Assembly (NCBI RefSeq): GCF_014076415.1
Contig: NZ_CP043568.1
Coordinates: 3,286,001-3,350,000, forward strand
Reading direction: 5' to 3'
DNA length: 64,000 nucleotides
From: Comamonas testosteroni
GTDB lineage: Bacteria; Pseudomonadota; Gammaproteobacteria; Burkholderiales; Burkholderiaceae_C
Below, piece by piece: positions 55,171 through 64,000 of the stretch. The notes below the pieces were generated by a model. That model was not told where the DNA came from. It searched no databases and saw only the letters and a program-made list of their open reading frames with translations. Position 1 is the stretch's first letter. Every line of letters starts with the position of its first letter. The translations under genes and the position numbers were made by a program.

Positions 55171-57672
55171 TCAGAGGGACAGCCAGTCGCGTGTCAACTC
55201 GGCTGCGGGAACAGCTTTCGAGAAAAAGTAGCCTTGTACTTCGTCGCAGTGCAGGTCGCGAAGTTTGTCGAGTTGGCTTTGTGTTTCCACGCCTTCGGCC
55301 ACCGTCCGCAGTTGCAGCGCATGGGCCAGGCCAATGACTGCTGTCACGATGGCGAGACTGCCAGGCTCGCTGAACATGCCGCGTACGAAAGACATGTCGA
55401 TCTTGAGCCGAGAAACGGGAAAGCTCTGTAGCCGCGCCAGCGAAGAGTAGCCAGTGCCAAAGTCGTCGATAGATAGCGTGAAGCCCTGTTTCACTAACTG
55501 GGAAGCAACGCGCTTAGCCTTGGCAGGGTCATGCATCAGCGCCGACTCGGTGATCTCCAATTCGATGCATCGTGGGCTCACGCCGTGCGCGCGCATGATC
55601 GCCAAGGCACGCTCGGAGAAGGAGTCACTCATCATCTGCGCAGCCGATACGTTGACGGCAATCACAGGCGGCTGCGCTATGCCGGCAGAACTCCAGGCCC
55701 GCCACTGACGAGCTGCTGCGTCCAAGCTCCAGTCGCCGAGCGCGATGATGAGGCCGCGCTCCTCAGCAACGGAGATAAACTCGGCGGGGCTCACCCAGCC
55801 CCACTCTTCGTCGTGCCAACGTGCGAGCGCTTCTACGCCGTATAACGCATACGAATCTAAAGCTATCTTGGGCTGGAAGTGCAATTCCAAGCGTGATTGC
55901 GCGAGAGCCTCCTCCAGTTTTACACCAAGTGCAATGCGCCGCTGGAGCCGGTGGCCCATTTGTGCATCGTAGAGCTGGCAATTGCCGCCGCCTTGCGTTT
56001 TGGCTTGGTACATTGCGATATCGGCGCGCTGGAGCAACTCGTCTACGCTGTGACCGTGCGTGGGGTAAAGAGCTACTCCGACGCTTGCCCCCACTTCGAA
56101 GCAAAGATCGTCCACCCTCATGGGACTTGCCAATGTTGAGCAGACCTCATGGGCCAAGGCCATAGTATCGTTGCCTTCGGCGAGTGTGCGCACGAACATA
56201 AATTCATCGCCACCCAGGCGAGCCACCACACCCTCTCCCCCGAGCGTGCGTTCGCACCGCCTTGCCACTTCAGCAAGCAAGTCGTCTCCCACTAAATGGC
56301 CCTGCGAGTCGTTGATCTCCTTGAAGCGGTCGAGATCAACGAACAGCACCGTGGCCTGCTGACCTCGTTGGCCTGCGATGTCGAGCAGGCGTTGAGCCAA
56401 ATCTATGCCGTGAAAGCGATTAGGTAACCCTGTGAGCGCATCGAAGAACGCCAGCTTCTCCATGCGCCGTTCGGTCCGTTTGCGCTCCGTGATGTCGAGT
56501 AGCGTGCCGTAGCCCCGGACCGGCTTGCCAGTCACGTCATGCTCGATCGTGCCAAGCGCATCCACCCAGCGGACGCTGGTGCCGTCCTGGATGCGCATTT
56601 CGAACGCGTAATGGCCAGTGGCAAGCCCTTTTTTCCATTGTGCATCTGCGTATGCGCGGTCTTCTGCATGCACGCAGCCAAGTAAATCAGCATATTTGAA
56701 AGGCTGGCCTACTGGCCAACCAAGGATACGTGCCGCTTGAGGCGTGAGGGAAGGCTTGCCGTCAAAGTATGAGAGCCAGGTACCGATGTTGGCCACCTCC
56801 TGGGCATTGAGCAAGTCACGATTGAGTTGCTCCTGTTTGCGCAGATCTTCAACGGTGATCAGCAACCGTGGCTGAGCGTGGCCGTCGGGCTGTTGCAGAG
56901 AGTGGACAGTGATGGAAACCGGGATCGCCAATGCTTGAGCGTGGAAATGCAGTTGCGACCTTCCCCTGGCATGTTGATGCTGTAGCGCTTGCTTCACCAA
57001 TGCAGGTAAGCTGCCTACATCCATAAAGGCCGGTAGCGGGTCTCCTTTCGCTAGCGCCATTGGTGTTTGGCCTGCGAGTTGTGCGAAGGCCTGGTTGGCA
57101 AACACCACATTCAGCTCATCCGTGACCACAAGCGTGCCGTGCGGTAGGTGCGCGAAAGCTGCGCCATAGTCTCGAAGTTCGGCTATCAGCGTATCGCGAT
57201 GTGTGATGTAGCTATCGATGGCCAGCCCGATATCCAGCAGGACCACCTTGATCAATGCCTGGATTGCGTCGTTACGCTGCTCTGGCGTCAGTTCGGGCAG
57301 TCTAGTAATTCGCGGAAGGAGCTCAGTGAGGTAGTGACTGTAGGCACCCAGATACCAGCCGGGCGACAGTCCAATACGCGCATGAGCCAAACCCACATGT
57401 TGGCGCTCATCTCCATAGGCCTCGTCATAGGTGCCTTTTGTGAGCCTGAGAAAGTAACGCATTTGTAGCGTCTTGAGCCTGTGCAGTGCCTCGTCGTCCG
57501 GCAGCAATGCACGCATCTCAGGAAAGGAAAGCAGGTGACGGTAGAAGCCTTCCACGAAGCCGTGTGCCTGGGTGCCAAGGGCGTCGTGCAGACTCCGCAT
57601 GGCATGCTCATCCTGAACGGTGAGGCAGAGAAAGTCTTTACGGCGTTTGAAAGTTTGGAAGGTTTCTGTCAA
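55171..57672 (-). CDS. Globin-coupled PAS-PAS-GGDEF-EAL protein
   Basis: 833 residues. The N-terminal ~160 are a sensor globin ([34 protein letters not shown], where the His of VGLAHAR is the likely proximal haem ligand). Then a PAS near 180-290, a second PAS ([18 protein letters not shown]) to about 405, GGDEF ([10 protein letters not shown] near 500) and EAL ([10 protein letters not shown] near 590, with [38 protein letters not shown]). Both enzymatic motifs are intact. The start is a TTG: an in-frame TAA lies nine bases upstream and the next ATG (residue 25) would cut into the globin. Haem-bound oxygen should modulate c-di-GMP. Confidence 0.93.
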   Translation of the reverse strand: MTETFQTFKRRKDFLCLTVQDEHAMRSLHDALGTQAHGFVEGFYRHLLSFPEMRALLPDDEALHRLKTLQMRYFLRLTKGTYDEAYGDERQHVGLAHARIGLSPGWYLGAYSHYLTELLPRITRLPELTPEQRNDAIQALIKVVLLDIGLAIDSYITHRDTLIAELRDYGAAFAHLPHGTLVVTDELNVVFANQAFAQLAGQTPMALAKGDPLPAFMDVGSLPALVKQALQHQHARGRSQLHFHAQALAIPVSITVHSLQQPDGHAQPRLLITVEDLRKQEQLNRDLLNAQEVANIGTWLSYFDGKPSLTPQAARILGWPVGQPFKYADLLGCVHAEDRAYADAQWKKGLATGHYAFEMRIQDGTSVRWVDALGTIEHDVTGKPVRGYGTLLDITERKRTERRMEKLAFFDALTGLPNRFHGIDLAQRLLDIAGQRGQQATVLFVDLDRFKEINDSQGHLVGDDLLAEVARRCERTLGGEGVVARLGGDEFMFVRTLAEGNDTMALAHEVCSTLASPMRVDDLCFEVGASVGVALYPTHGHSVDELLQRADIAMYQAKTQGGGNCQLYDAQMGHRLQRRIALGVKLEEALAQSRLELHFQPKIALDSYALYGVEALARWHDEEWGWVSPAEFISVAEERGLIIALGDWSLDAAARQWRAWSSAGIAQPPVIAVNVSAAQMMSDSFSERALAIMRAHGVSPRCIELEITESALMHDPAKAKRVASQLVKQGFTLSIDDFGTGYSSLARLQSFPVSRLKIDMSFVRGMFSEPGSLAIVTAVIGLAHALQLRTVAEGVETQSQLDKLRDLHCDEVQGYFFSKAVPAAELTRDWLSL

Positions 57673-57751
57673 GGATTTTTCTTATTTTCTTTGAAGAAAA
57701 ACAATGTTATTAGATGTAACTTTCGAAATTCTGACCGATGGATGCAAGCTC

Positions 57752-57765
57752 TTGATGTATATCAA
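57752..57765 (-). promoter_or_regulatory. Perfect FNR/Anr box of the globin-coupled operon
   Basis: TTGATGTATATCAA fits TTGAT-N4-ATCAA with no mismatch. Its centre is about 86 bases before the TTG start. If centred at -41.5 as in class II activation, transcription would begin near 57717 with a ~45-base leader, and AGAATT sits at the -10 position. This points to induction at low oxygen. Confidence 0.7.
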
Positions 57766-58377
57766 GTTTTATGCGATCTGCTACCGCTCAATCGCCAATA
57801 TTCAGATCTATTGCTGTTCCTCACTCGCTACACCTCATCCACTTTGCGGCTCTCGCGCACAAGCGGGAGCGTGAGGTCGTGAACCTGCATAGGCTTGGTC
57901 TGCTTAACGACCTCCAACTGACATAAGTGCTGTCTCGGAACACCTAGTAATGAGTCGACGCTAATTGAGGGCCGAATTGGGGTAGATCTGCAAATAGGTT
58001 CTGCTTCATCGTCTTACTGCTTCCAGACTTGATGTGTCACAAAGTTACGTCGGCGTGAAGGGGCGCTCATGAGTGGTAGTTTGAGTTCTCGGATGGGCCA
58101 AGAAACAGACATCCTGAGACGTGCGCACGAATGTGCGGATTCCGGCTGAGTTGACCACCTGTGCCGGTTGCGACTGACAAGGCTGCTGTTCGTGACCGAC
58201 TGAGTTCGGCCATGAGCAGACTCCCATAGTGCACCTCCGAACTACAACTTCAGTCTGATCTGAGTCATTCATGGCCCAGTGCCTGAGCCACAACAAGGGC
58301 CAACACCAGTCGTTGAGCGCAGTCTGTCCTGAACGGCCGCTTCACCCTCGGGACCCGCCACTCGATTGCGCGGTTTG
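57766..58377. other. Intergenic region, nothing recognised
   Basis: About 610 bases between the FNR box and the IS110 remnant. Short frames on both strands, including 58045-58296, show no family resemblance. It may contain more decayed insertion-sequence DNA. Confidence 0.4.
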
Positions 58378-58789
58378 CTAAGTACTGGCTCGAAGGACCG
58401 CTTCTACGTGCCGCCACGGCCTGGGGGCAGCCAAGCGACCATAATGAGCCAACAAGACCGCATCAATGGCATCCGTCTTGCGGAGCATGCCCAGGCCTCG
58501 CGCTAGCGAACGAACCTGCGCAGGATTGACCACCGAGACAAGTAGGCCCGCGTCATACAGCCGCGTTGCGGCGATCCACGGCGATAGAGCGAGCCCAGGT
58601 GATCAAGTCCAGAACGCCCTGACCATCATTGACAAAGGTTCGCGGTCGCTTGACACGCTGACCCTGCTCGTCAAGAACCGCACAGTCCAATTTGTCGCGG
58701 GACACAACGAGGTCAACCAGCGCGTGATCGCCAATGCTGATGACAAGTTCCGCTTTGGAGACATCTACTCCGATAAAGGTCGCTTGCAT
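58378..58789 (-). mobile_element. IS110-family transposase remnant
   Basis: From MQATFIGVDVSKAELVIS at 58789 the frame matches the DEDD-type IS110 N-terminus (first catalytic Asp in GVDVSK) to about 58560. After a frameshift it continues AATRLYDAGLLVSVVNPAQVRSLARGLGMLRKTDAIDAVLLAHYG, given here in parts of the family pattern VVNPAQVR and KTDAIDA, and stops at 58378. Only ~135 of ~330 residues remain and the C-terminal serine domain is absent. Confidence 0.85.
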
Positions 58790-59008
58790 AAAAGCACCTC
58801 CAACAAAGACAATGACTTCGTCGAGGCGCCTGCTCCACCCAAGTGCGTTGGCTTGCCTTCAGATCGGTAGTCATGCAGAGTCCAAAGATTGCATGCTGCT
58901 CAGTTTTATATCGACGCTATTAGGTGGGGTGGGAGGGGTCGTCTGCGCAAGCAGCCATCTATGCATAGCCTCTGCCAAATCCAAACACCCACCCAATGGC
59001 CGATTCGC

Positions 59009-59968
59009 TCACTGCGAGTGTATTTCCGTGAGCCCAGGCGATGGGCAAGAACCTTCGAAGGGTTGCAAGAGCGGATACTCATCGCCCTGTGACCACTGGA
59101 CCAGCAGCGGTAAGCCCTCGTCCAATAACACTACCCCCTTGAGACGCAGCAGGTGCGCCCCCAACCGTGAACCAAGCCAGGCCTTCCATGCATCAAGCGC
59201 CATGGGCTGCGGCAAGGGAATGAAGCGGCTTTGGACGCCATGCACAGACTCGCCTATCGGCGCATAGCCCGAACGTCCGCCGAGACGGACCGCTGCGAAT
59301 CCAGCTCCACGAGGCACGGCCGCGGATAAGCGGTTGCCGAGCGACCGACCCGGAGTGGCGGCGGCCATGTCATTCCAGTCGAGAGAAGCCATCGCCGACT
59401 GCAAAACTCGGGCCTGAGGCGCATATGCTTGGATCAAAGTGGACAGCGACGCGATGGCAGCGGGTTCGGCACGATCCACTTTGGTGAACACCACCGTATC
59501 CGCCGCTTGAAGTTGTTCACGGGCTTGCGTCTGGGCTTCGATGCCCTCGCACCCGGCCGTGGCACTCACGGTCGTCACAACGGCATGCAGCACATAGCGC
59601 TCCCGCAAAAGCGGCACCAGTTCGAAGAGTTGGCTGATCGGCCCCGGCGCGGCCAAGCCCGTCGTCTCGATCACTACAGTATCGAAGTGGGGCCGCTCGC
59701 GCCGCAGCCGTGCCCACCAAAGCTCGGTCAGCGTCCCCTCCAGGCCGGGCAGGCCGTTGCAGCAGATGCACTGGTTGGCCAAAAGCGTCGAGGCGCTATC
59801 GGCGCTGCGAGACAGGATGTGGTCATCGAGCCCAACTTCCCCAATTTCATTGATGATCAGCACCGCATGCGCCAGCCCGGCGTGGCGCAGCCATCGGTTC
59901 AGCAATGTGGTCTTGCCGCTGCCCAGATAGCCTGTGACGACCCAGACGGGAATGGGGGAGTTTTTCAT
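59009..59968 (-). CDS. CobW/G3E-family GTPase (metal chaperone type)
   Basis: 319 residues from MKNSPIPVWVVTGYLGSGK at 59968. P-loop GYLGSGKTTLL, metal-binding CICC (CxCC) near residue 63, switch II ETTGLAAPGP and base-recognition FTKVDRA are all present, followed by the smaller CobW C-terminal domain. G3E GTPases deliver metals to target enzymes. It lies eight bases after the IclR gene and at the end of a Rieske oxygenase operon, so it may help metallate that oxygenase or the zinc dehydrogenase; this is inference. Confidence 0.9.
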   Translation of the reverse strand: MKNSPIPVWVVTGYLGSGKTTLLNRWLRHAGLAHAVLIINEIGEVGLDDHILSRSADSASTLLANQCICCNGLPGLEGTLTELWWARLRRERPHFDTVVIETTGLAAPGPISQLFELVPLLRERYVLHAVVTTVSATAGCEGIEAQTQAREQLQAADTVVFTKVDRAEPAAIASLSTLIQAYAPQARVLQSAMASLDWNDMAAATPGRSLGNRLSAAVPRGAGFAAVRLGGRSGYAPIGESVHGVQSRFIPLPQPMALDAWKAWLGSRLGAHLLRLKGVVLLDEGLPLLVQWSQGDEYPLLQPFEGSCPSPGLTEIHSQ

Positions 59969-59976
59969 AGCAGGGA

Positions 59977-60759
59977 TCAGGACTCGTGGCCGAGCCGCTG
60001 CGAGATCGCGTGCGCCGTCTCGATCACCATGCTCGTGAATTGATTCGTTTTGGCTTTCGGAAAGCGCGAAGTCGGCACAGCCAGGCCCACCGCGGCCACC
60101 ACGGCCCCGGATGCATCGAAGATCGGTGCAGCAGCGCCCCTCATCCCCTCTTCGCTTTCCTCGTCGTCCACGGCACATCCGGCGCCATGCACTTTTTCCA
60201 GCAAATGGGCCAGCTTTGCCTTGTCGGTCACGGTATTCGATGTCCGTGCCTCCAGGGGGCCACGCAATATCTTGGCCTGTACCGTGGGTGGGCTGAAGGC
60301 AAGCAGGGCTCGGCCTTCGCTGGTACAGAACGCCGGTTTGCGCACGCCCAGATAGGAACGCGGACGAATGGCATGCCGGCTTTCAATGTTGCGCAGATAC
60401 AGGATTTCACTGCCGTGCAGCACCGCGAGATGCACGGTTTCACCGCTTTGCTCGCCCAGCGCATGCAGCAGCGGTGCAGCCTCCTCCGCAACATTCATGC
60501 GCCGCCGCACCAAGGTTCCCATCGCGAAAAGCAGCAGGCCCAGGCGGTAACCGCTGCCCGTCGGAATGCGCTCAAGAAATCCCTCGGCAACCAAGGTCGC
60601 CGCGAGCCGATGGGCCGTGCTTTTGGCGACACCAAGACGCCTAGCAAGCTCGGTGATGCCCAGTTCGGGCTCTTCGGCCGTGAATGTCTTCAGCAGGCGC
60701 AGTGCCGCGCCTACCGAAGACAGGTTGCGGCTTTCGTCAGTGTTGTCTTTCGTGCTCAA
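59977..60759 (-). CDS. IclR-family transcriptional regulator
   Basis: 260 residues. N-terminal winged helix (ALRLLKTFTAEEPELGITELARRLGVAKSTAHRLAATL) and IclR effector domain (SGETVHLAVLHGSEILYL, AVDDEESEEGMRGAAAPIFD). The start is a TTG overlapping the dehydrogenase stop (TTGA). It probably controls the operon it lies in and the divergent TctC gene through the region 63155-63266. The effector is likely an aromatic or carboxylic acid substrate of the pathway. Confidence 0.93.
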   Translation of the reverse strand: MSTKDNTDESRNLSSVGAALRLLKTFTAEEPELGITELARRLGVAKSTAHRLAATLVAEGFLERIPTGSGYRLGLLLFAMGTLVRRRMNVAEEAAPLLHALGEQSGETVHLAVLHGSEILYLRNIESRHAIRPRSYLGVRKPAFCTSEGRALLAFSPPTVQAKILRGPLEARTSNTVTDKAKLAHLLEKVHGAGCAVDDEESEEGMRGAAAPIFDASGAVVAAVGLAVPTSRFPKAKTNQFTSMVIETAHAISQRLGHES

Positions 60760-61871
60760 CGTTCAGGATCAATGGTTGTATGGATCGCCCCTTCCACTCC
60801 GTCACCCACCAGAGACCTAAGGGCAAGATCGGTCTCCTCCAGGGAAAAGGTGTGCGTACACATCTTCGTGACGCCATGGCGATTACCTGCAATCAATTGC
60901 AGCGCCAGTTCGACCGACTCATAAGAGTGCCCGCGCATCCCTTTAACAGTGAGGAAGTTGGCAATGATACTGTCACTGTCAAACGCGGGAACAGGCTGCC
61001 TTTTCTGGCCCGCGAGGATGACCGTGCCTCGCTTGCGGGCGAGCTGGATGGCACTGGAAACCGAAGCCGGCCCGCCTGAGGCGCAATCGATCACGAGATC
61101 GGCCATGTGGCCACCCGTGATGTCTGCGACGGTCTCCAACAGATCCTCCTGCTCGATGTCAATCGTATGGTGCGCGCCAAGTTCCCTGGCCAGGGCAAGG
61201 CGCTGCCGGTCCGTTTCGTTCGACAGCCCTGTGACGATCACGCACTGTGCGCCAGCCTCCCGGGCAGCAACAGCACAGGCAAGTCCTTGCTGTCCCGGTC
61301 CCTGGATCACCACCGTCTGACCTGGACCTGCGCCCCCCTGGAGATAGGCCCACTCGATGCCGTTGGACAACGGCAACGCCAGCGCCGCATGCCGGGGCGT
61401 CACCCCCGTTGGAACACGATGAAACACGGTGTTGAGATGCAAGTGCTGAGCCTGTGCGAAGCCGCCCCACAACCCCGGTTCCTTGCTCAAGGCCGTCGCG
61501 CCATAGCGCATGCCGCCCAGCCTCCAATCGGTCGCATGACACAGGCGGAACTCGCCGGAGCGGCAGTACTCGCAGTGCCCGCACGGCAGGTACTCCTCCA
61601 GTGCGACTAGTTCGCCTTCCTTGACTTTCCACTGCTGAGCGGCAAGGGAGCCGATCCGCTCCACGTAGCCAACAGTTTCATGCCCTAGGATCAGCGGTCC
61701 GCGCGAGCGCGGCAGGTTCTGGTAGTAACCCCAATCGCTTCCGCAGACACCTGTAATGGCGACCCGCAAAAGCCCGGAGTCGGCGCCGGGCTCCGGCACC
61801 TTCAGTTCCTGAATCTCGGTGCGCCCAGGCTCGACAGCGACCGCTGCCCGGATGATGGAACGATCAGTCAT
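60756..61871 (-). CDS. Zinc-dependent medium-chain alcohol dehydrogenase
   Basis: 371 residues of the MDR superfamily. Catalytic zinc region VCGSDWGYYQN and LGHETVGYVERIG, structural zinc Cys cluster CGHCEYCRSGEFRLC (near residues 96-107), and NAD-binding region VIQGPGQQGLACAVAAREAGA. A family sorbitol/threonine dehydrogenase-like fold. It overlaps the Rieske oxygenase stop by four bases and would oxidise an alcohol or dihydrodiol produced in the pathway; the substrate is not readable. Confidence 0.92.
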   Translation of the reverse strand: MTDRSIIRAAVAVEPGRTEIQELKVPEPGADSGLLRVAITGVCGSDWGYYQNLPRSRGPLILGHETVGYVERIGSLAAQQWKVKEGELVALEEYLPCGHCEYCRSGEFRLCHATDWRLGGMRYGATALSKEPGLWGGFAQAQHLHLNTVFHRVPTGVTPRHAALALPLSNGIEWAYLQGGAGPGQTVVIQGPGQQGLACAVAAREAGAQCVIVTGLSNETDRQRLALARELGAHHTIDIEQEDLLETVADITGGHMADLVIDCASGGPASVSSAIQLARKRGTVILAGQKRQPVPAFDSDSIIANFLTVKGMRGHSYESVELALQLIAGNRHGVTKMCTHTFSLEETDLALRSLVGDGVEGAIHTTIDPER

Positions 61872-63154
61872 ACGGTAGCGTGCGGTTTGCCGGGTTCTGC
61901 GCGCAGCGCATCGCGCGCGGCTTCGTGGAAGACTGCGCCTTCGGGCAACACAATTGCCACGGAACGCACCTTCTGCTGGCTTGGCTCGGTGCCCGGAGGC
62001 GGTGTTCCCGATTCGGCCAGTGCCATGGCTGCCGCCATGAGGCGCCGCCGGGCCTGAACAATGCCGCGATCCGTGCCGGTGAGGTTTTCACGCGTGCGGT
62101 CCTGGATAGGCCCCATGCTTTCCTGCAGCGAGGAGTCCTGAATCGCGATGCTTTCAACCCCACTGTACAGCTCGCCGGTTCTCTGCTTTTCGCGATCCAT
62201 CAGGTAATCGTTGGACTTGTTTGCCAATGGAATAAACGTTCCGGGAACGTACTTGCAGTGAATCCCGGCGCCGTTGTGCATGGCCTCCACCTCCTGCTCC
62301 GTAAGCGGCCGGGTGGGGTGATAGTCAAAGCTCCAGGCCCAGCAATTTTCATCGTCGATAGGCACCCAGAAGTGACCGTGTACGGGGTGGTCGCCGCGCG
62401 GAGGCACCATGGTGAAGCAGGGAAGAATCCACGGCGTGATGCGCCAATAGAGCGAACCGGGCTCGGCCTTGCGCCGCACGCCGATGAACAGGCCGCCGTC
62501 AGCCTCCGCCACCTCGAACTGCGGGCGCAAGTCGTTCATGTTGTATTCATTGCCCTTGGCGCCCTTGAACAAGGGGTCGTGCTGCAATCCGCCGCTGTGC
62601 AGAAAGGAGACGTGGCTCGAATCAATGCCGCCTTCAAGGGCCTGCAGCCAGTTGCACTCCTGCAGACGCTTGGACATGAAGCTCTGATTGGCGGGCACGG
62701 TGGCGAACTCCCACTCGGGTGCAGGAGGCTGTAGCTCGGGCGGTCCCATGTAGATCCATACCACGCCACCGCGTTCGATCAGCGGATAGGACTTGAGCTT
62801 GATGCGCTCGCAATACCGGCTGCCTTCCGGTTCCGAAGGAACTTCCACGCATCGGCCGGAGACGTCGTACTTCCAGCCGTGATAAGGGCAGCGAATGCCG
62901 TTGTCCTCATTGCGTCCGAACCAAAGTGACACGCCGCGATGGGCGCAGAACTCATCCATCACCCCCAGACGCCCCTGCGTGTCACGGATCGCGATCAGTG
63001 ACTCGCCCAGCAGCTTGACCCGCACCGGAGGACAGTCCGGCGCGGGCAGTTCCTGCGACAGCAGCGCCGGCAGCCAATAGCGCCTGAACACCTCCCCCAT
63101 CGGGGTTCCCGCATTCGTTCGAGTCACCAATTCATTCTGCTCTTGCTTCAACAT
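61868..63154 (-). CDS. Rieske non-haem iron oxygenase, large subunit (phthalate-oxygenase-like)
   Basis: 428 residues from ATG 63154 (MLKQEQNELVTRTNAG), preceded by AAGGAGA; an open frame further upstream is not coding-like. Rieske centre CAHRGVSLWFGRNEDNG then CPYHGW (CxH...CxxH). The mononuclear-iron region GGIDSSHVSFLHSG includes the Asp-x2-His-x4-His pattern. Family members hydroxylate aromatic acids and ethers using electrons from a separate reductase, which is not encoded in the window. It is first in the operon with the dehydrogenase, IclR and CobW genes. Confidence 0.92.
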   Translation of the reverse strand: MLKQEQNELVTRTNAGTPMGEVFRRYWLPALLSQELPAPDCPPVRVKLLGESLIAIRDTQGRLGVMDEFCAHRGVSLWFGRNEDNGIRCPYHGWKYDVSGRCVEVPSEPEGSRYCERIKLKSYPLIERGGVVWIYMGPPELQPPAPEWEFATVPANQSFMSKRLQECNWLQALEGGIDSSHVSFLHSGGLQHDPLFKGAKGNEYNMNDLRPQFEVAEADGGLFIGVRRKAEPGSLYWRITPWILPCFTMVPPRGDHPVHGHFWVPIDDENCWAWSFDYHPTRPLTEQEVEAMHNGAGIHCKYVPGTFIPLANKSNDYLMDREKQRTGELYSGVESIAIQDSSLQESMGPIQDRTRENLTGTDRGIVQARRRLMAAAMALAESGTPPPGTEPSQQKVRSVAIVLPEGAVFHEAARDALRAEPGKPHATV

Positions 63155-63266
63155 TGCACATCTCCTTTTTGTTCCATATAGAAGAACTGTTTTCCTTATG
63201 AAAGAACGATGATACATTCCTTCCCAAGCCGGAGCAAGCGGCTGAACACAAGAAAAGGAGACTTTG
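63155..63266. promoter_or_regulatory. Divergent control region with candidate IclR operator
   Basis: 112 bases between the Rieske oxygenase and the TctC gene. Two adjoining similar segments, 63171-63187 (GTTC...GAAC ends) and 63189-63207 (GTTTTC-CTTAT-GAAAGAAC), form imperfect palindromes, a form used by IclR regulators. AAAGGAG at 63253-63259 serves the plus-strand gene. Confidence 0.4.
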
Positions 63267-64000
63267 ATGATGGAAAGAATCACCCGCCGAGCCTTGCTTT
63301 GCGCCGGCGTTTTGGGCTCCCTGGCCCTAAATTCAAATGCACAGAGCCCGGAGGTGGCAACCTGGCCCAACAAGGCAGTACGCATCGTCGTGCCCTATGT
63401 TCCGGGCGGAACGGCGGACGCACTGGGCCGCGCAATCGCCCAGCATCTGCAAACGGTCTACAAGCAGCCTTTCGTCGTCGATAACCGCGCGGGCGGAGCC
63501 GGCACCATCGGTTCGGCGCAGGTGGCCAAGGCCGTACCGGACGGCTATACCCTGGTGCTCTCTGGTGTCGGCTCGCACGTCATCGCTCCCGTGGACATCA
63601 AGGCTTTTGATCCAGTAGCCGACTTCACGCACATAGCGATGCTGGGGGGACCGCCCACGGTGCTGGTAGTGCATCCGTCGCTTCCCGCAAAGACGCTCGC
63701 CGAGTTCGTGGCCTATGCACGCGGGCTGCAAGGCGGCCTGAGTTGGGGCTCTCCCGGCCTGGGCACACACGGTGATCTGATCGGTTCGGTCTTCGCGCAC
63801 AACGCGAAGTACAAACAGACCAGAGTGGGCTACAAGGGCGCCAACCCAGCAGTGACGGATCTGCTGGGCGGCCAGATTCCAGCGGCGTTCGTAACCTACC
63901 GCACGGCAAGCGCCTATATCAAGGCCGGCAAGCTCAACGCGCTTGCCATCACCTCGCCGGCGCGCCTGCCCGACATGCCTTCACTGCCGACATTCGCGGA
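63267..64000 (+). CDS. TctC/Bug-family tripartite tricarboxylate-type binding protein (3' partial)
   Basis: The frame starts MMERITRRALLCAG after AAAGGAG and stays open to the window end (about 244 codons of the usual ~325). A signal peptide ends near NSNAQS. Family signatures: WPNKAVRIVVPYVPGGTADALGR, VDNRAGGAGTIGSAQVAKA, PDGYTLVL and a later PAVTDLLGGQIPA. These periplasmic proteins bind carboxylates and abound in Burkholderiales. Its position opposite the Rieske operon suggests it captures the aromatic or carboxylic substrate. No TctA/TctB genes are visible. Confidence 0.92.
   Translation, partial: MMERITRRALLCAGVLGSLALNSNAQSPEVATWPNKAVRIVVPYVPGGTADALGRAIAQHLQTVYKQPFVVDNRAGGAGTIGSAQVAKAVPDGYTLVLSGVGSHVIAPVDIKAFDPVADFTHIAMLGGPPTVLVVHPSLPAKTLAEFVAYARGLQGGLSWGSPGLGTHGDLIGSVFAHNAKYKQTRVGYKGANPAVTDLLGGQIPAAFVTYRTASAYIKAGKLNALAITSPARLPDMPSLPTFA

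Noticed and set aside
58045..58296. 83-codon minus-strand frame between FNR box and IS110 remnant
   Set aside because: No family resemblance and no translation signals; may be decayed insertion-sequence DNA but cannot be shown.
59429..60924. Plus-strand frames over the CobW and IclR genes
   Set aside because: No ribosome-binding sites or family motifs; opposite genes are clear.

Overview
The window looks like a chromosomal segment of a betaproteobacterium, most likely Burkholderiales/Comamonadaceae (Comamonas- or Delftia-like). This is inferred from the density of c-di-GMP and chemotaxis proteins, a TctC/Bug-type solute-binding protein beside an IclR-controlled Rieske oxygenase, FNR-type boxes of the TTGAT-N4-(A/G)TCAA kind and the general codon use; no rRNA or tRNA is present to confirm it.

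Layout. (1) 1-12.8 kb: signalling. A 5'-truncated PAS-GGDEF-EAL protein, two methyl-accepting chemotaxis proteins, and two divergent phosphorelay operons: receiver, HD-GYP, periplasmic binding protein and PAS histidine kinase on the minus strand; HTH-receiver and receiver-Hpt on the plus strand. A decayed GGDEF pseudogene follows. (2) 13.2-15.8 kb: a TPR lipoprotein/exported protein and an L,D-transpeptidase, both ending in NTF2-like domains. (3) 16.2-25.4 kb: a very repetitive secreted protein (14 acidic 7-residue repeats, two copies of a ~100-residue module, 15 copies of a 31-residue Gly/Leu repeat), an OmpA-like lipoprotein and a complete type I secretion system (ABC, HlyD, TolC). (4) 25.5-40.3 kb: a complete Tad/Flp pilus locus (flp, tadV, rcpC, rcpA, tadZ, tadA-G plus a DUF3613 protein) closed by a sigma-54 activator with a degenerate receiver, then a glycosyltransferase.

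(5) 42.2-51.5 kb: nsrR, then a minus-strand cluster of nine tightly overlapping genes headed and tailed by small ORFs: flavodoxin-fold oxidoreductase, a LOG-domain/methyltransferase fusion, GT8-like, NodU-type carbamoyltransferase, GT2-like, PIG-L deacetylase, polysaccharide pyruvyl transferase family, GT4 and a dual-specificity-type phosphatase. None has a membrane segment, and there is no flippase, polymerase or exporter, so this does not resemble a capsule/LPS locus. It is the best candidate in the window for an undescribed biosynthetic system. IS30 and IS3 remnants flank it at 51.8-53.4 kb. (6) 53.5-57.8 kb: an oxygen-related pair, a globin-coupled PAS-PAS-GGDEF-EAL protein and an Aer-like PAS chemoreceptor, behind a perfect FNR/Anr box. 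(7) 58.4-64 kb: an IS110 remnant and a catabolic cluster (Rieske oxygenase, zinc alcohol dehydrogenase, IclR regulator, CobW-type GTPase) divergent from a TctC-family binding protein cut by the window end.

Together regions 1, 3, 4 and 6 describe a cell that couples oxygen and chemical sensing to c-di-GMP, motility, pili and a large secreted adhesin-like protein, i.e. a surface-attachment programme. Regions 5 and 7 are accessory metabolism.
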